Assembly: GCA_937920275.1 (NCBI GenBank)
Contig: CALGVD010000136.1
Span: 90,645 to 154,644, forward strand
Reading direction: 5' to 3'
DNA length: 64,000 nucleotides
Source of the DNA: an uncultured Pseudomonadota bacterium
GTDB taxonomy: Bacteria; Pseudomonadota; Gammaproteobacteria; Steroidobacterales; Steroidobacteraceae
Shown: piece after piece, positions 30,283 to 38,423 of the stretch
Position numbering within the stretch: position 1 is the stretch's first letter
Layout: each line of letters starts with the position of its first letter
The notes under the pieces: model-generated
What the model saw: the letters and a program-made list of their open reading frames with translations, nothing else
Databases searched by the model: none
Told to the model about the DNA's origin: nothing
Program-made: the position numbers and the translations under genes

Positions 30283-32201
30283 TCCCAGAACTCGGTCATT
30301 TCATGCTGGTGCTCGCGTTGGCGGCCGCCGTCGCACAGGCATTCTTCGGGATCGCAGGCCCTGCACTCGGGCGTCAGGCATGGATCGATGTCACCCGCTC
30401 GGCGGTGATCGCACAGTTCGTGCTCGTCAGCCTTTCGCTCGCCGCGCTCGTCTACGCGTTCGTCCAGAACGATTTCTCGGTCGAGTACGTCGCCGCCAAC
30501 TCCAACACGGCGCTGCCCGTCGGCTACCGGATCGCTGCCGTCTGGGGCGCCCACGAGGGCTCGCTGCTGCTCTGGGCGTGGATCATGGTCGCGTGGACTT
30601 TGGCGGTGGCGCTGCTGTCGCGCAATCTGCCGCCGGAATTCGCGGCCCGCGTGCTGGGGGTCCTCGGGCTCATCGCCATCGGCTTCCTGTTGTTCACGCT
30701 CGCGACCTCCAACCCCTTCGCGCGCCTCGATCCTGCTGCACCTGACGGGCGTGATCTCAATCCGCTACTCCAAGATCCGGCGCTGGCCATGCACCCACCG
30801 CTGCTCTACGCCGGGTACGTCGGGCTGTCGGTCGCGTTCGCTTTCGCCTGCGCGGCCATGATCGAAGGACGCCTCGACGCCGCATGGGCGCGGTGGGCGA
30901 GGCCCTGGACTACGGTCGCCTGGGCGCTGCTCACGGTCGGGATCGCGCTCGGCTCGTGGTGGGCGTACTACGAACTGGGGTGGGGCGGCTATTGGTTCTG
31001 GGATCCGGTCGAGAACGCGTCGTTCATGCCCTGGCTTGTGGCGACCGCGCTGATCCACTCCCTCGCGGTGACCGAGAAGCGCGGACTCTTCAAGAGTTGG
31101 ACGCTGTTGCTCGCGATCCTCGGGTTCTCTTTGTCGTTGCTCGGCACCTTCCTCGTCCGATCAGGCGTGTTGGTGTCGGTGCATTCCTTCGCAGCCGATC
31201 CGGAGCGTGGTCTCTTCATCCTTGCGTTCCTCGTGATCATCATCGGTGGCGCGCTCGCCTTGTATGCGTGGCGGGCGCCGCTCCTGCGTAGCGAGGCGGG
31301 ATTCGAACTGACCGCACGCGAGTCGTTCCTGCTCTTCAACAACATCCTGCTGATGGTCGCTGCGGCGGCGGTGTTCGCCGGCACGATGGCGCCCCTGATC
31401 TCCGACGCGCTCGGGCTCGGCACGCTATCGGTCGGACGGCAGTATTACGACCCGGTGTTCCTGTTGCCGACCCTGCCGCTGCTGGCCTTTGCGGCTGTGG
31501 GTCTGCATTCCGGTTGGAAGAAGGGACGGCTCGGACAACGCAAACGAGAGATCCTCGGCACGCTCGTGCTCGGCGTGTTGATCGCGCTGGCGCTGGTGTT
31601 CGGCGCCTGGGAGGGCGCGAAGGTACTGACGCCGGTGGGCTTCGCTCTGGGTGCTTGGCTGATGTTGTCGGCCTTCGTCGACCCGATCGACCGCTGGCGT
31701 CGCAAGTTGGCGCTACCGCCCGCCATCCTCGGCATGGCGCTCGCCCACGCCTCGCTCGGCGTCTTCGTCATCTCCATCACGGCTGTCGAGTCCTACACCC
31801 TCGAGCGCGATCTCGCACTCGGCATCGGCGAATCCGGGAAGCTCGGTGACTACGAGTACCGGTTGGTGAGTCTCGAGGGGAAGGAAGGGCCGAACTACGA
31901 CGCGTTGCGTGGCGAGATCATCGTCACCGAGGGTGGCCGTCAGGTCGCGGTGCTGCATCCCGAGAAGCGTAATTATTGGATCCAGCAACAACAGATGACC
32001 GAGGCTGGTATCGACATGCATTGGACGCGCGACATCTTCGCCGCCCTCGGTGAGGACCTCGGCGCCGGGCGTTGGAGCGTGCGGGCGCAGGTCCGTCCGC
32101 TCATCAACTACGTCTGGCTTGCCGCGTTGTTGATGGCCATCGGCGGCATCATCGCGGCCTGTGATCGTCGTTACCGCAAGGGTGACGAAGAAGTGCCATG
32201 A
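30279..32201 (+). CDS. ccmF: Cytochrome c heme lyase subunit CcmF
   Basis: Large membrane component of the CcmFHI heme ligase; 640 residues, about the family length. The WWD domain is YWFWDPVENASFMPWL (about residues 239-254), the neighbouring AVWGAHEGSLLLW and QDPALAMHPPLLYAGY carry conserved histidines, and about 14 hydrophobic helices can be counted, with a large periplasmic loop before the last one. The start and stop both overlap neighbours by 4 bases. Confidence 0.97.
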   Translation: MIPELGHFMLVLALAAAVAQAFFGIAGPALGRQAWIDVTRSAVIAQFVLVSLSLAALVYAFVQNDFSVEYVAANSNTALPVGYRIAAVWGAHEGSLLLWAWIMVAWTLAVALLSRNLPPEFAARVLGVLGLIAIGFLLFTLATSNPFARLDPAAPDGRDLNPLLQDPALAMHPPLLYAGYVGLSVAFAFACAAMIEGRLDAAWARWARPWTTVAWALLTVGIALGSWWAYYELGWGGYWFWDPVENASFMPWLVATALIHSLAVTEKRGLFKSWTLLLAILGFSLSLLGTFLVRSGVLVSVHSFAADPERGLFILAFLVIIIGGALALYAWRAPLLRSEAGFELTARESFLLFNNILLMVAAAAVFAGTMAPLISDALGLGTLSVGRQYYDPVFLLPTLPLLAFAAVGLHSGWKKGRLGQRKREILGTLVLGVLIALALVFGAWEGAKVLTPVGFALGAWLMLSAFVDPIDRWRRKLALPPAILGMALAHASLGVFVISITAVESYTLERDLALGIGESGKLGDYEYRLVSLEGKEGPNYDALRGEIIVTEGGRQVAVLHPEKRNYWIQQQQMTEAGIDMHWTRDIFAALGEDLGAGRWSVRAQVRPLINYVWLAALLMAIGGIIAACDRRYRKGDEEVP

Positions 32202-32776
32202 ACCGGTTCCTCCTGCCAGCCGGCTTGTTCGGGTTGTTGGTCGTGCTGTTGTTCGTCGGCATCCAGCGATCCTCGCAGAAGGGGATCATCCCCTCGGCGT
32301 TGCTCGGTAAGCCGGGGCCTGAGTTCCGTTTACCGTCGCTTGATGGGTCGGCTGATTTCGAGTCGGCCTCGATGCGAGGTCGTTGGCACCTGCTGAATGT
32401 CTGGGGCACGTGGTGCCCGCAGTGCCGGGTCGAGCACGACATGCTCCTAGAGATCGCCCGAAGCGGCGAAATCGCCATCATCGGCCTCAATTGGAAGGAT
32501 GAAGATGTCCTTGCGCAGCGATGGCTTGCGGAGCTTGGCGACCCCTATGACGCCGTGCCGGTCGATCGGGATGGTCAAGTGGCGGTCGAGTGGGGTGTCT
32601 ATGGCGCCCCCGAAACTTTTTTGATCGATGATCAGGGCATCGTCCGTCACCGCCATGTCGGTGCGATGACCCCCGAGGTCTGGGCGCGGGAATTCCTTTC
32701 GCGGATGCCGACACGGCAGGGGGCGCCCGATGAGCCTGTTCTGGTGCCTGTACCGGGCGCCGCGGTGGAGGGGTGA
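32198..32776 (+). CDS. ccmG: Thiol:disulfide interchange protein DsbE/CcmG
   Basis: Periplasmic thioredoxin that reduces the CxxCH cysteines of apocytochrome c before heme ligation. 192 residues: one N-terminal transmembrane anchor (about 3-23) and a thioredoxin domain with the active site GTWCPQCRVEH. CPQC in place of the more usual CPTC is a minor variation. The cis-proline loop is GVYGAPETF. The C-terminal 20 residues (beyond the domain) are unstructured-looking. Confidence 0.96.
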   Translation: MNRFLLPAGLFGLLVVLLFVGIQRSSQKGIIPSALLGKPGPEFRLPSLDGSADFESASMRGRWHLLNVWGTWCPQCRVEHDMLLEIARSGEIAIIGLNWKDEDVLAQRWLAELGDPYDAVPVDRDGQVAVEWGVYGAPETFLIDDQGIVRHRHVGAMTPEVWAREFLSRMPTRQGAPDEPVLVPVPGAAVEG

Positions 32777-32795
32777 CAGTCGTGAGACCTCTGAC

Positions 32796-33254
32796 GTGAG
32801 TCATCTAATCAAAGCAGCCGCGACCGCGATCCTGTGGGGAGTCTGGGCGGTCAGCGCGTTCCATGCACCGATGGCCCAAGCCATCGATCCGATCGAGTTG
32901 GAAGATCCCGCCTTGCAGCAGCGCTATCGGGACCTGAGCCATGAACTGCGTTGCATGCAGTGTCAGAACCAGTCCATCGCCGACTCGCCGGTCGGACTCG
33001 CGGGTGATCTGCGGCGCGAGGTGCGCGAGCTTCTGTTGCGCGGTCTCAGCGACGATCAGGTGCGCGACCACCTCCGCGCCCGATACGGTGATTTCATCCT
33101 GTTCCGGCCGGACTTCAACGCGCGAACCGCCTGGCTTTGGCTCGCGCCGTTGGCCTTGCTGCTGCTCGGCCTCGGCGTGGCGTGGCGTGTGTTGCGGCAA
33201 CGCGGGGCGATGGTGTCCAAGGATGATTCAATTATTGAGGAGTCCCGCCGATGA
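32796..33254 (+). CDS. ccmH: Cytochrome c maturation protein CcmH
   Basis: Periplasmic thiol-reductase component of the heme ligase; 152 residues. A signal peptide precedes AQAIDPIE, the redox motif is LRCMQCQNQSIADS (CxxC at about residues 51-54), and one C-terminal transmembrane helix (about 111-130) anchors the protein. GTG at 32796 gives the standard signal peptide; a longer frame begins inside ccmG but lacks one. Only the short N-terminal half of E. coli CcmH is here; the other half is the separate ccmI gene next door. Confidence 0.94.
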   Translation: MSHLIKAAATAILWGVWAVSAFHAPMAQAIDPIELEDPALQQRYRDLSHELRCMQCQNQSIADSPVGLAGDLRREVRELLLRGLSDDQVRDHLRARYGDFILFRPDFNARTAWLWLAPLALLLLGLGVAWRVLRQRGAMVSKDDSIIEESRR

Positions 33255-34249
33255 CGGTCTTCCTGTCCATCGCGATCGCGATCGCGTTTGCGGTCCTCAC
33301 GGCGGCGTATCTGTCGAGACCCTTGTGGCGCGACGGTCGCGGTTCACGGACGGCAGGTATCGTCACTGCGCTGGCTTTGCTCGGCGGATCGGCTGCGTTC
33401 TATGCCTGGTCGAGCCGTTGGGATTGGTCACAGGCAGAGTCCCCATCGACCGCCAACGCGATGGTCGGCAGGCTCGCGCGGCGCCTCGAGCGGCAGCCTG
33501 ACGATGTCGAGGGCTGGCTGACGCTCGGCCGCTCACATAACGCGATCGGTCAGCATCCGCTCGCCATCCGTGCGTTCCAACGGGCCGACCGCTTGCAGGG
33601 TGGACGCAACGCCGAGGCGGTGCTCGGGATCGCAGAAGCGATGATGTTGCAGAACGACAATGTGATGGACGACAGGATAGGGCGGCTTTTTGAGCGTGCG
33701 CTCGAGCTTGATCCGAAGTCCGGTCGAGTCTTGTTCTTCGCGGCGGTCGCTGCCCAGAACCGTCAGGAGTTCGAGCTTGCGATCGAACGGTTCGAACGGC
33801 TGCTGACGCTCGACACCCCGCCGGAGGTGCGCAGCATCATCGAGACGCAGGTCGCGACGTTGCGCGGCGGCGCGACGGAACCGGCTGTTGCCGCCGCTCC
33901 GCCGGGTGCACCCAGCATCAACGTCGAGGTCTCGATCGCACCCTCGATGGCGGCGCGCATGACCCCCGGCGCGACCTTGTTCGTGTTCGTGCGAACACCG
34001 GGCCGGCCCGGACCGCCGCTCGCGGCGAAGCGGTTGCCGGCTGTGCTGCCCGCCACCGTGTTGATCACGCCGCAAGACAGCATGTTGCCGGGCGTGGTGT
34101 TCGCCTCGGGGGATGAGGTCGAGGTCTCTGCCAAGATCTCCGCCGATGGCAGTGCCACGCCCAAGACCGGGGAGCCTATCGGGCGCCTGACCTACACCGT
34201 GGGGCGTGACCTCACCCGCCCGCTCGTCATCGATGGCCTGACACCGTGA
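33251..34249 (+). CDS. ccmI: Cytochrome c maturation protein CcmI (TPR apocytochrome chaperone)
   Basis: 332 residues. Two hydrophobic segments at the N-terminus (about 4-24 and 35-52) flank a short cytoplasmic loop, as in CcmI. TPR-like repeats follow (LARRLERQPDDVEGWLTLGR, AIRAFQRADRL, LFERALELDPKSG, about residues 75-190), which bind the apocytochrome c C-terminus. The last 120 residues, after an Ala/Pro linker, form a beta-rich periplasmic domain as in the C-terminal part of CcmI/NrfG-like fusions. Start and stop overlap ccmH and the transporter gene. Confidence 0.9.
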   Translation: MTVFLSIAIAIAFAVLTAAYLSRPLWRDGRGSRTAGIVTALALLGGSAAFYAWSSRWDWSQAESPSTANAMVGRLARRLERQPDDVEGWLTLGRSHNAIGQHPLAIRAFQRADRLQGGRNAEAVLGIAEAMMLQNDNVMDDRIGRLFERALELDPKSGRVLFFAAVAAQNRQEFELAIERFERLLTLDTPPEVRSIIETQVATLRGGATEPAVAAAPPGAPSINVEVSIAPSMAARMTPGATLFVFVRTPGRPGPPLAAKRLPAVLPATVLITPQDSMLPGVVFASGDEVEVSAKISADGSATPKTGEPIGRLTYTVGRDLTRPLVIDGLTP

Positions 34250-35535
34250 CGGCAGACCGTCCCGCGGATGAGGCGCCGTGGCGTCTCGGCGGGCTGTTGC
34301 GTCAAGGCGAGGGCGGGGCGGTGCTCTCTGCGGGCGCAGCGTATTTCTTCCTGCTGTGCGGCTACTACATGCTGCGCAGTCTGCGTGAAGCGTTCGCCCT
34401 TGAGGTTGGTCGGGAGTCCATCGCCACGCTGTTTTATGTCGCCTCGGCGGTGATGGCGTTCGTATTGCCGATCTACTGGTTCGTGGTCGCGCGCTTGCCG
34501 CGGCGGTTGATGTTCCCGGTCATCTATTCGGCTGTGGCGGTGCTGTTCGCCGGCCTCGCGATCGCGATGTCCGCCCAGCCTGACTCCCGCCTATTACCTG
34601 CGGTCTATTGGGTCGCGGTCACCTCGTTGAACCTGTTCATCGTGTCGGTGTTCTGGAGCGTGATGGTCGATGCTTGGCGTTCGGTCGCGGCTCGTCGTGT
34701 GTTCGGCTTCATCGCCGCCGGGGGCAGTGCCGGCGCGATCGCGGGACCCTTCTTGACGGCCGTGTTCGTCGAGCGGTCGGGTACGACCGTCATCATCCTC
34801 GTGGCGGTCGGTTTCTTGCTGACCGCTGCAGTGTTCGGCCATCGTGCCCAGGCCGCCGAGGCGCGCAGTGAGGGGCAGGATCCGGCGGCACGGCTTGCGT
34901 TGCCGGTCGGCGGTCGCGCGACGGATGATCTCAAGCGCCTGTTGACCTCGCCCTATCTATTGGCCATCGCTGGCATCGTGGTCCTCGGGCAGGTGATCGG
35001 CGGTTTCATGTATCAGGAGCAGGCGAAGTTCGTCGAGGGCGCCTTTTTCGGGCTCGAAAGCCGTGCTGCGTTGTTCGCGAAGATCGACCTCGCGACGAGC
35101 GTACTCTCGCTCTTCTTCCAGGCGGTGGTGGTCGGTTGGTTGGCGTCGCGCGGCGGGCTGCGCGCCGCGCTTGGCGCAGTGCCGGTGATCCTCGTGGGGT
35201 CCTTCCTGCTGCTGGCGTTGGCGCCGATCGGTGCGGTCCTGATCGCCACCCAAGTATTACGCCGTGCGGTCGACTACGGACTTTTCAAGCCGACGCGCGA
35301 GATGCTGTTCACCGTGCTCAACCCCGAAAGTAAATTCAAGAGCAAGAGCCTTATCGACACGCTGCTGCAGCGCGGCGGCGACAGTCTCTCGCAGTTGATC
35401 TATCCGCTGGTCGCAGGATTCGGTCTGGCGGGTATCGCCTGGGTGCTGGCCGGTGTCAGTCTTGCGATGCTGGTGATCGCGCTGTGGCTCGCAGCGGTGT
35501 TCGCCCGCCGCGAAGACGCGAACGGACTCCGATGA
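34246..35535 (+). CDS. ADP/ATP-carrier-like (Npt-type) major-facilitator transporter
   Basis: 429 residues with about 12 hydrophobic helices. The start region (FFLLCGYYMLRSLREAFALEVG) and DYGLFKPTREMLFTVLNPESKFKSKS-like loop near residues 342-367 are characteristic of the family that contains rickettsial/chlamydial nucleotide translocases and many uncharacterised free-living homologues. Substrate here is unknown, and ATP/ADP exchange should not be assumed. GTG at 34246 overlaps the ccmI stop (GTGA), and its own stop overlaps the MATE start (ATGA), so it is translated as part of the ccm operon. Confidence 0.8.
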   Translation: MTADRPADEAPWRLGGLLRQGEGGAVLSAGAAYFFLLCGYYMLRSLREAFALEVGRESIATLFYVASAVMAFVLPIYWFVVARLPRRLMFPVIYSAVAVLFAGLAIAMSAQPDSRLLPAVYWVAVTSLNLFIVSVFWSVMVDAWRSVAARRVFGFIAAGGSAGAIAGPFLTAVFVERSGTTVIILVAVGFLLTAAVFGHRAQAAEARSEGQDPAARLALPVGGRATDDLKRLLTSPYLLAIAGIVVLGQVIGGFMYQEQAKFVEGAFFGLESRAALFAKIDLATSVLSLFFQAVVVGWLASRGGLRAALGAVPVILVGSFLLLALAPIGAVLIATQVLRRAVDYGLFKPTREMLFTVLNPESKFKSKSLIDTLLQRGGDSLSQLIYPLVAGFGLAGIAWVLAGVSLAMLVIALWLAAVFARREDANGLR

Positions 35536-36986
35536 CCGAGCCTGCTGAGGTGGCGGTCACCGAGCCGTCGGCGCGAGGTCCGTTGCCCGTGGCGCGCATC
35601 GGCACCGATGGTCGACGGCGCATCGACCTGCGCGCGTTGTTTCATCTCGCGGCGCCTCTGATGTTGACCAACGCGATCCAGGCCGCGTTGAACCTCACCG
35701 ACACCTGGTTCATCGGTCGTCTGTCGACCGAGGCGGTCGCCGCGATCGGGACGATCTACTGGTTGATGACCGCCGTGATCCTCGCGCTCGGGGGCGTCGG
35801 TCTCGCCGTCCAGACCTTCGTCTCGCAAGCCGATGGCGGCGGACGTCGGGTGCGCGCGGCCCAGAGCGCCTGGGGCGGCGTCTGGGCGGCACTGGTCTGC
35901 ATCCCGCTCTTCTGGGTGGCCTCGGTGATGGGCGCTCCCTTGCTCGCCTTGTTCGATCTGCAGGCGAGCACCGCCGCCCTGGCCGTCGAGTATTGGGAGC
36001 CTCGTATGCAAGGGGCGGTGCTCGGCGCGATCACTTGGGCGTTCCTCGGGTTCTTCAACGGTATCGGTGCGACGCGCGTGACCTTATGGGTCACGGTCGT
36101 CACCTTGGTGGCCAATGTGCCGGCCAATCAGTACCTGATGTTCGAGCTGGGGCTTGGGATGTCAGGCGCCGCTTGGGGTACCAACATCGCGCAGGCCTGC
36201 GGAGCGTTGGTGGCACTCATGTTCTTCTTGGCCGGGCCGATCGCCCGAAGATATCGCACCCGCGTCGCCTGGCGTCCGCAACCTGCCTTGATCGCGAGAC
36301 AACTCAGGGTGGGTCTGCCGATCGGCGTCATGTACGGCGCGGATGTGCTCGGCGTGGCGCTGATGCAGTTGATGGTCACGCAGGTCGGCAACGCCGGTGC
36401 TGCCGCGACGCAAGTGGTGATGATGTTGACCTCGATCGCCTACATGCCGACGCTAGGTCTTGCCTCAGCCGGCACCACGGTCGTCGGGCAGGCGATCGGC
36501 GCAGGCGATCCCGATTGGGCGGCGCGTCTCGGTAACTTCATCATCCGCTGCTGCGCCGGTCTGATGTTCGGGGTGGCCTTGCTGTTGTTGGTCCTTGCGC
36601 CGTGGCTGTTGCCCACTTTCGTCGGGAGTGGAGATGCAGATTCCGTGGAGGCGATCCGCATCGCTTTGATCCTGCTCTGGCCTGCGGCCGCGTACCAATT
36701 CTTCGATGGGCTCTATTTCGGCTCCAGTTTCGCCCTGCGCGCCGCCGGCGACACGAGCGTCCCGGCCGCCGCCTCGCTGATGCTCTCTTGGGTGGTGTTC
36801 GTGCCGCTCGCACACACGCTGGTGTTCGATGAACAGACGGCGTGGGTGCCCGGGTTGCCGCAGGCGGGTCTTGGCGCGCTCGGCGGATGGCTCGCGTTGA
36901 CCGCCTATGTGGTGGTGCTCGGCGGCGTGATGTACCTGCGCTGGCGCAGCGGCCGATGGCGCCGCATCAATCTTTGGACGCGTTGA
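35532..36986 (+). CDS. MATE-family multidrug/toxin efflux protein
   Basis: 484 residues with 12 predicted helices. The N-terminal HLAAPLMLTNAIQAALNLTDTWFIGRLS and the symmetric LRVGLPIGVMYGADVLGVALMQLM segment in the second half are the two halves of the MATE fold. It would export organic cations or drugs in exchange for H+ or Na+. ATG at 35532 overlaps the preceding transporter stop. It ends the ccm-linked unit and overlaps the convergent rhomboid gene by 20 bases. Confidence 0.9.
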   Translation: MTEPAEVAVTEPSARGPLPVARIGTDGRRRIDLRALFHLAAPLMLTNAIQAALNLTDTWFIGRLSTEAVAAIGTIYWLMTAVILALGGVGLAVQTFVSQADGGGRRVRAAQSAWGGVWAALVCIPLFWVASVMGAPLLALFDLQASTAALAVEYWEPRMQGAVLGAITWAFLGFFNGIGATRVTLWVTVVTLVANVPANQYLMFELGLGMSGAAWGTNIAQACGALVALMFFLAGPIARRYRTRVAWRPQPALIARQLRVGLPIGVMYGADVLGVALMQLMVTQVGNAGAAATQVVMMLTSIAYMPTLGLASAGTTVVGQAIGAGDPDWAARLGNFIIRCCAGLMFGVALLLLVLAPWLLPTFVGSGDADSVEAIRIALILLWPAAAYQFFDGLYFGSSFALRAAGDTSVPAAASLMLSWVVFVPLAHTLVFDEQTAWVPGLPQAGLGALGGWLALTAYVVVLGGVMYLRWRSGRWRRINLWTR

Positions 36987-37551
36987 GCCGCCATCGCTGC
37001 AACATCCAGAAGCCGCCGAGCATGCCGCCGAGATGGGCGAAATGCGCGATACCCGAGGCGGTCCCGCTCACCCCGAGGTACAGCTCCAGCGCACCGAACA
37101 GCAGCACGAACAGCCAGGCGGGCATCGGTATCGGTGGGATCAACAGCAAGATCCTCCGCTTCGGGAACATCATCGCGAAGCCGAGCAGCAGGCCGAAGAG
37201 GCCGCCGGAGGCGCCGACCGTCGCTTGGGTCGAGCCTGTCGCTGCCGTGACCGAGAGCTGCACCAAGGCCGCGCTCAGCACGCTGGCGATCCAGAACCGC
37301 AGGAACGCCTTCGACCCCCACCAAGCCTCGAGTTCCCGACCGAAGCTCACCAAGCCGATCATGTTGAATGCGAGGTGCCAGAGTCCGCCGTGCAGGAACG
37401 AGTAGGTCAGCAATTGCCAAGCTTGAAAACCCGACCCGATCGGCCACAACGCGAAGACCTCGATCACGGCCGGTTGCCAGACCCCGAGCACGAAGCCCGC
37501 AAGGCAGGCGACAAATAGACCGCGGACCGCGGGACCGAGCGATCGGAACAT
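36967..37551 (-). CDS. Rhomboid-family intramembrane serine protease
   Basis: 194-residue membrane protein with six hydrophobic helices. The catalytic motif GASGGLFGLL (about residues 113-122) and the histidine in AHFAHLGGMLGG near residue 170 make the Ser-His dyad; the conserved FLHGGLWHLAFNM segment of helix 2 and loop 1 (about 51-64) is also present. It cleaves membrane protein substrates, unknown here. Convergent with the MATE gene. Confidence 0.93.
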   Translation of the reverse strand: MFRSLGPAVRGLFVACLAGFVLGVWQPAVIEVFALWPIGSGFQAWQLLTYSFLHGGLWHLAFNMIGLVSFGRELEAWWGSKAFLRFWIASVLSAALVQLSVTAATGSTQATVGASGGLFGLLLGFAMMFPKRRILLLIPPIPMPAWLFVLLFGALELYLGVSGTASGIAHFAHLGGMLGGFWMLQRWRLNASKD

Positions 37552-37592
37552 CGGGAGGCCTCAGCTTTGCTGGTGTGACGGGCGGACGACGA

Positions 37593-38396
37593 TCACGTCG
37601 AGGACAACCAGTCGAAGAGGCGCCGCGCGAAACGGATCTTCTGCTCTTTGCCGGCCACCACATGGGCGAGATCGTCCCAGGTCTCGCCGATCGCGTGAGG
37701 GATGCCGTGCTCGATGGGCAGCGTGGTACGGGGGCTCGTGACTTGGTCGAGCGCGGCGTGGAGCACCAGCGTCGGACAGCGCACCTGACCCAATCGGCTG
37801 CGCGAGTCGAAGCCGACACAGGCATCGATCAGACGGGAATGGGCGGGATATCGGCCGTTCAGTTCTTTCCAACCGCCCTCGGGTCCGAGCAGTTTGGTGT
37901 GGTTGGCGTTGTAGTACTCGGGCGTGAACGACAACAGCGTCACCGCCTTCTGGAAGGCCTCGAAGCCCGCGTCACGATGCAGCCAGCGGAACATCTCCAG
38001 TTGGTCTCGCAGGAACGGGTCCATCTCGCACCAAGCGCCGGTGTTGAGCATGCTGCGCGCGAGATCAGGGCGCTTGATCGCCATCTCCTGTGCGATGCAC
38101 GCCCCCATGCCGACCAGCCCCACCAGATGCACCCGGGTGAGTCCGAGATGGTCCAAGAGGCCGATCGCATCATCGGCATGGAGCGCCATCGTCGACGGGA
38201 CGCTCAGGTCATCGCCCGAGTCGCGGATACCCCGATAGTCGAACAGGACCACCTGCCAACGATCGGTGAGCCCGCGCGCCAGGTGATGATGGTTCTCGTG
38301 GCAGAAAGTGCCCCATCCGCCCATGCAGAGCACCGGCTCGCCGCTGCCCAAGACTTCGTAGTACATGTCGTGGCCGTTGATGTGTGCGAGGGGCAT
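37593..38396 (-). CDS. Alpha/beta-hydrolase-fold protein lacking the nucleophile serine
   Basis: 267 residues, a complete alpha/beta-hydrolase domain. The oxyanion region is CMGGWGTF, the strand-turn FDYRGIRDSG and the C-terminal acid (ALDQVTSP) and histidine (DDLAHVVAGK) regions are recognisable. The nucleophile elbow, normally G-x-S-x-G, reads LVGLVGMGAC (91-100), with V95 where serine is expected. Either the protein is not a classical hydrolase (cofactor-free oxygenases, lyases or binding proteins share the fold), or it is catalytically dead. It lies 27 bases downstream of the aldehyde dehydrogenase on the same strand. Confidence 0.82.
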   Translation of the reverse strand: MPLAHINGHDMYYEVLGSGEPVLCMGGWGTFCHENHHHLARGLTDRWQVVLFDYRGIRDSGDDLSVPSTMALHADDAIGLLDHLGLTRVHLVGLVGMGACIAQEMAIKRPDLARSMLNTGAWCEMDPFLRDQLEMFRWLHRDAGFEAFQKAVTLLSFTPEYYNANHTKLLGPEGGWKELNGRYPAHSRLIDACVGFDSRSRLGQVRCPTLVLHAALDQVTSPRTTLPIEHGIPHAIGETWDDLAHVVAGKEQKIRFARRLFDWLSST

Positions 38397-38423
38397 GGGA
38401 TCTCCGTGTGGTGTCGAGGCAGG

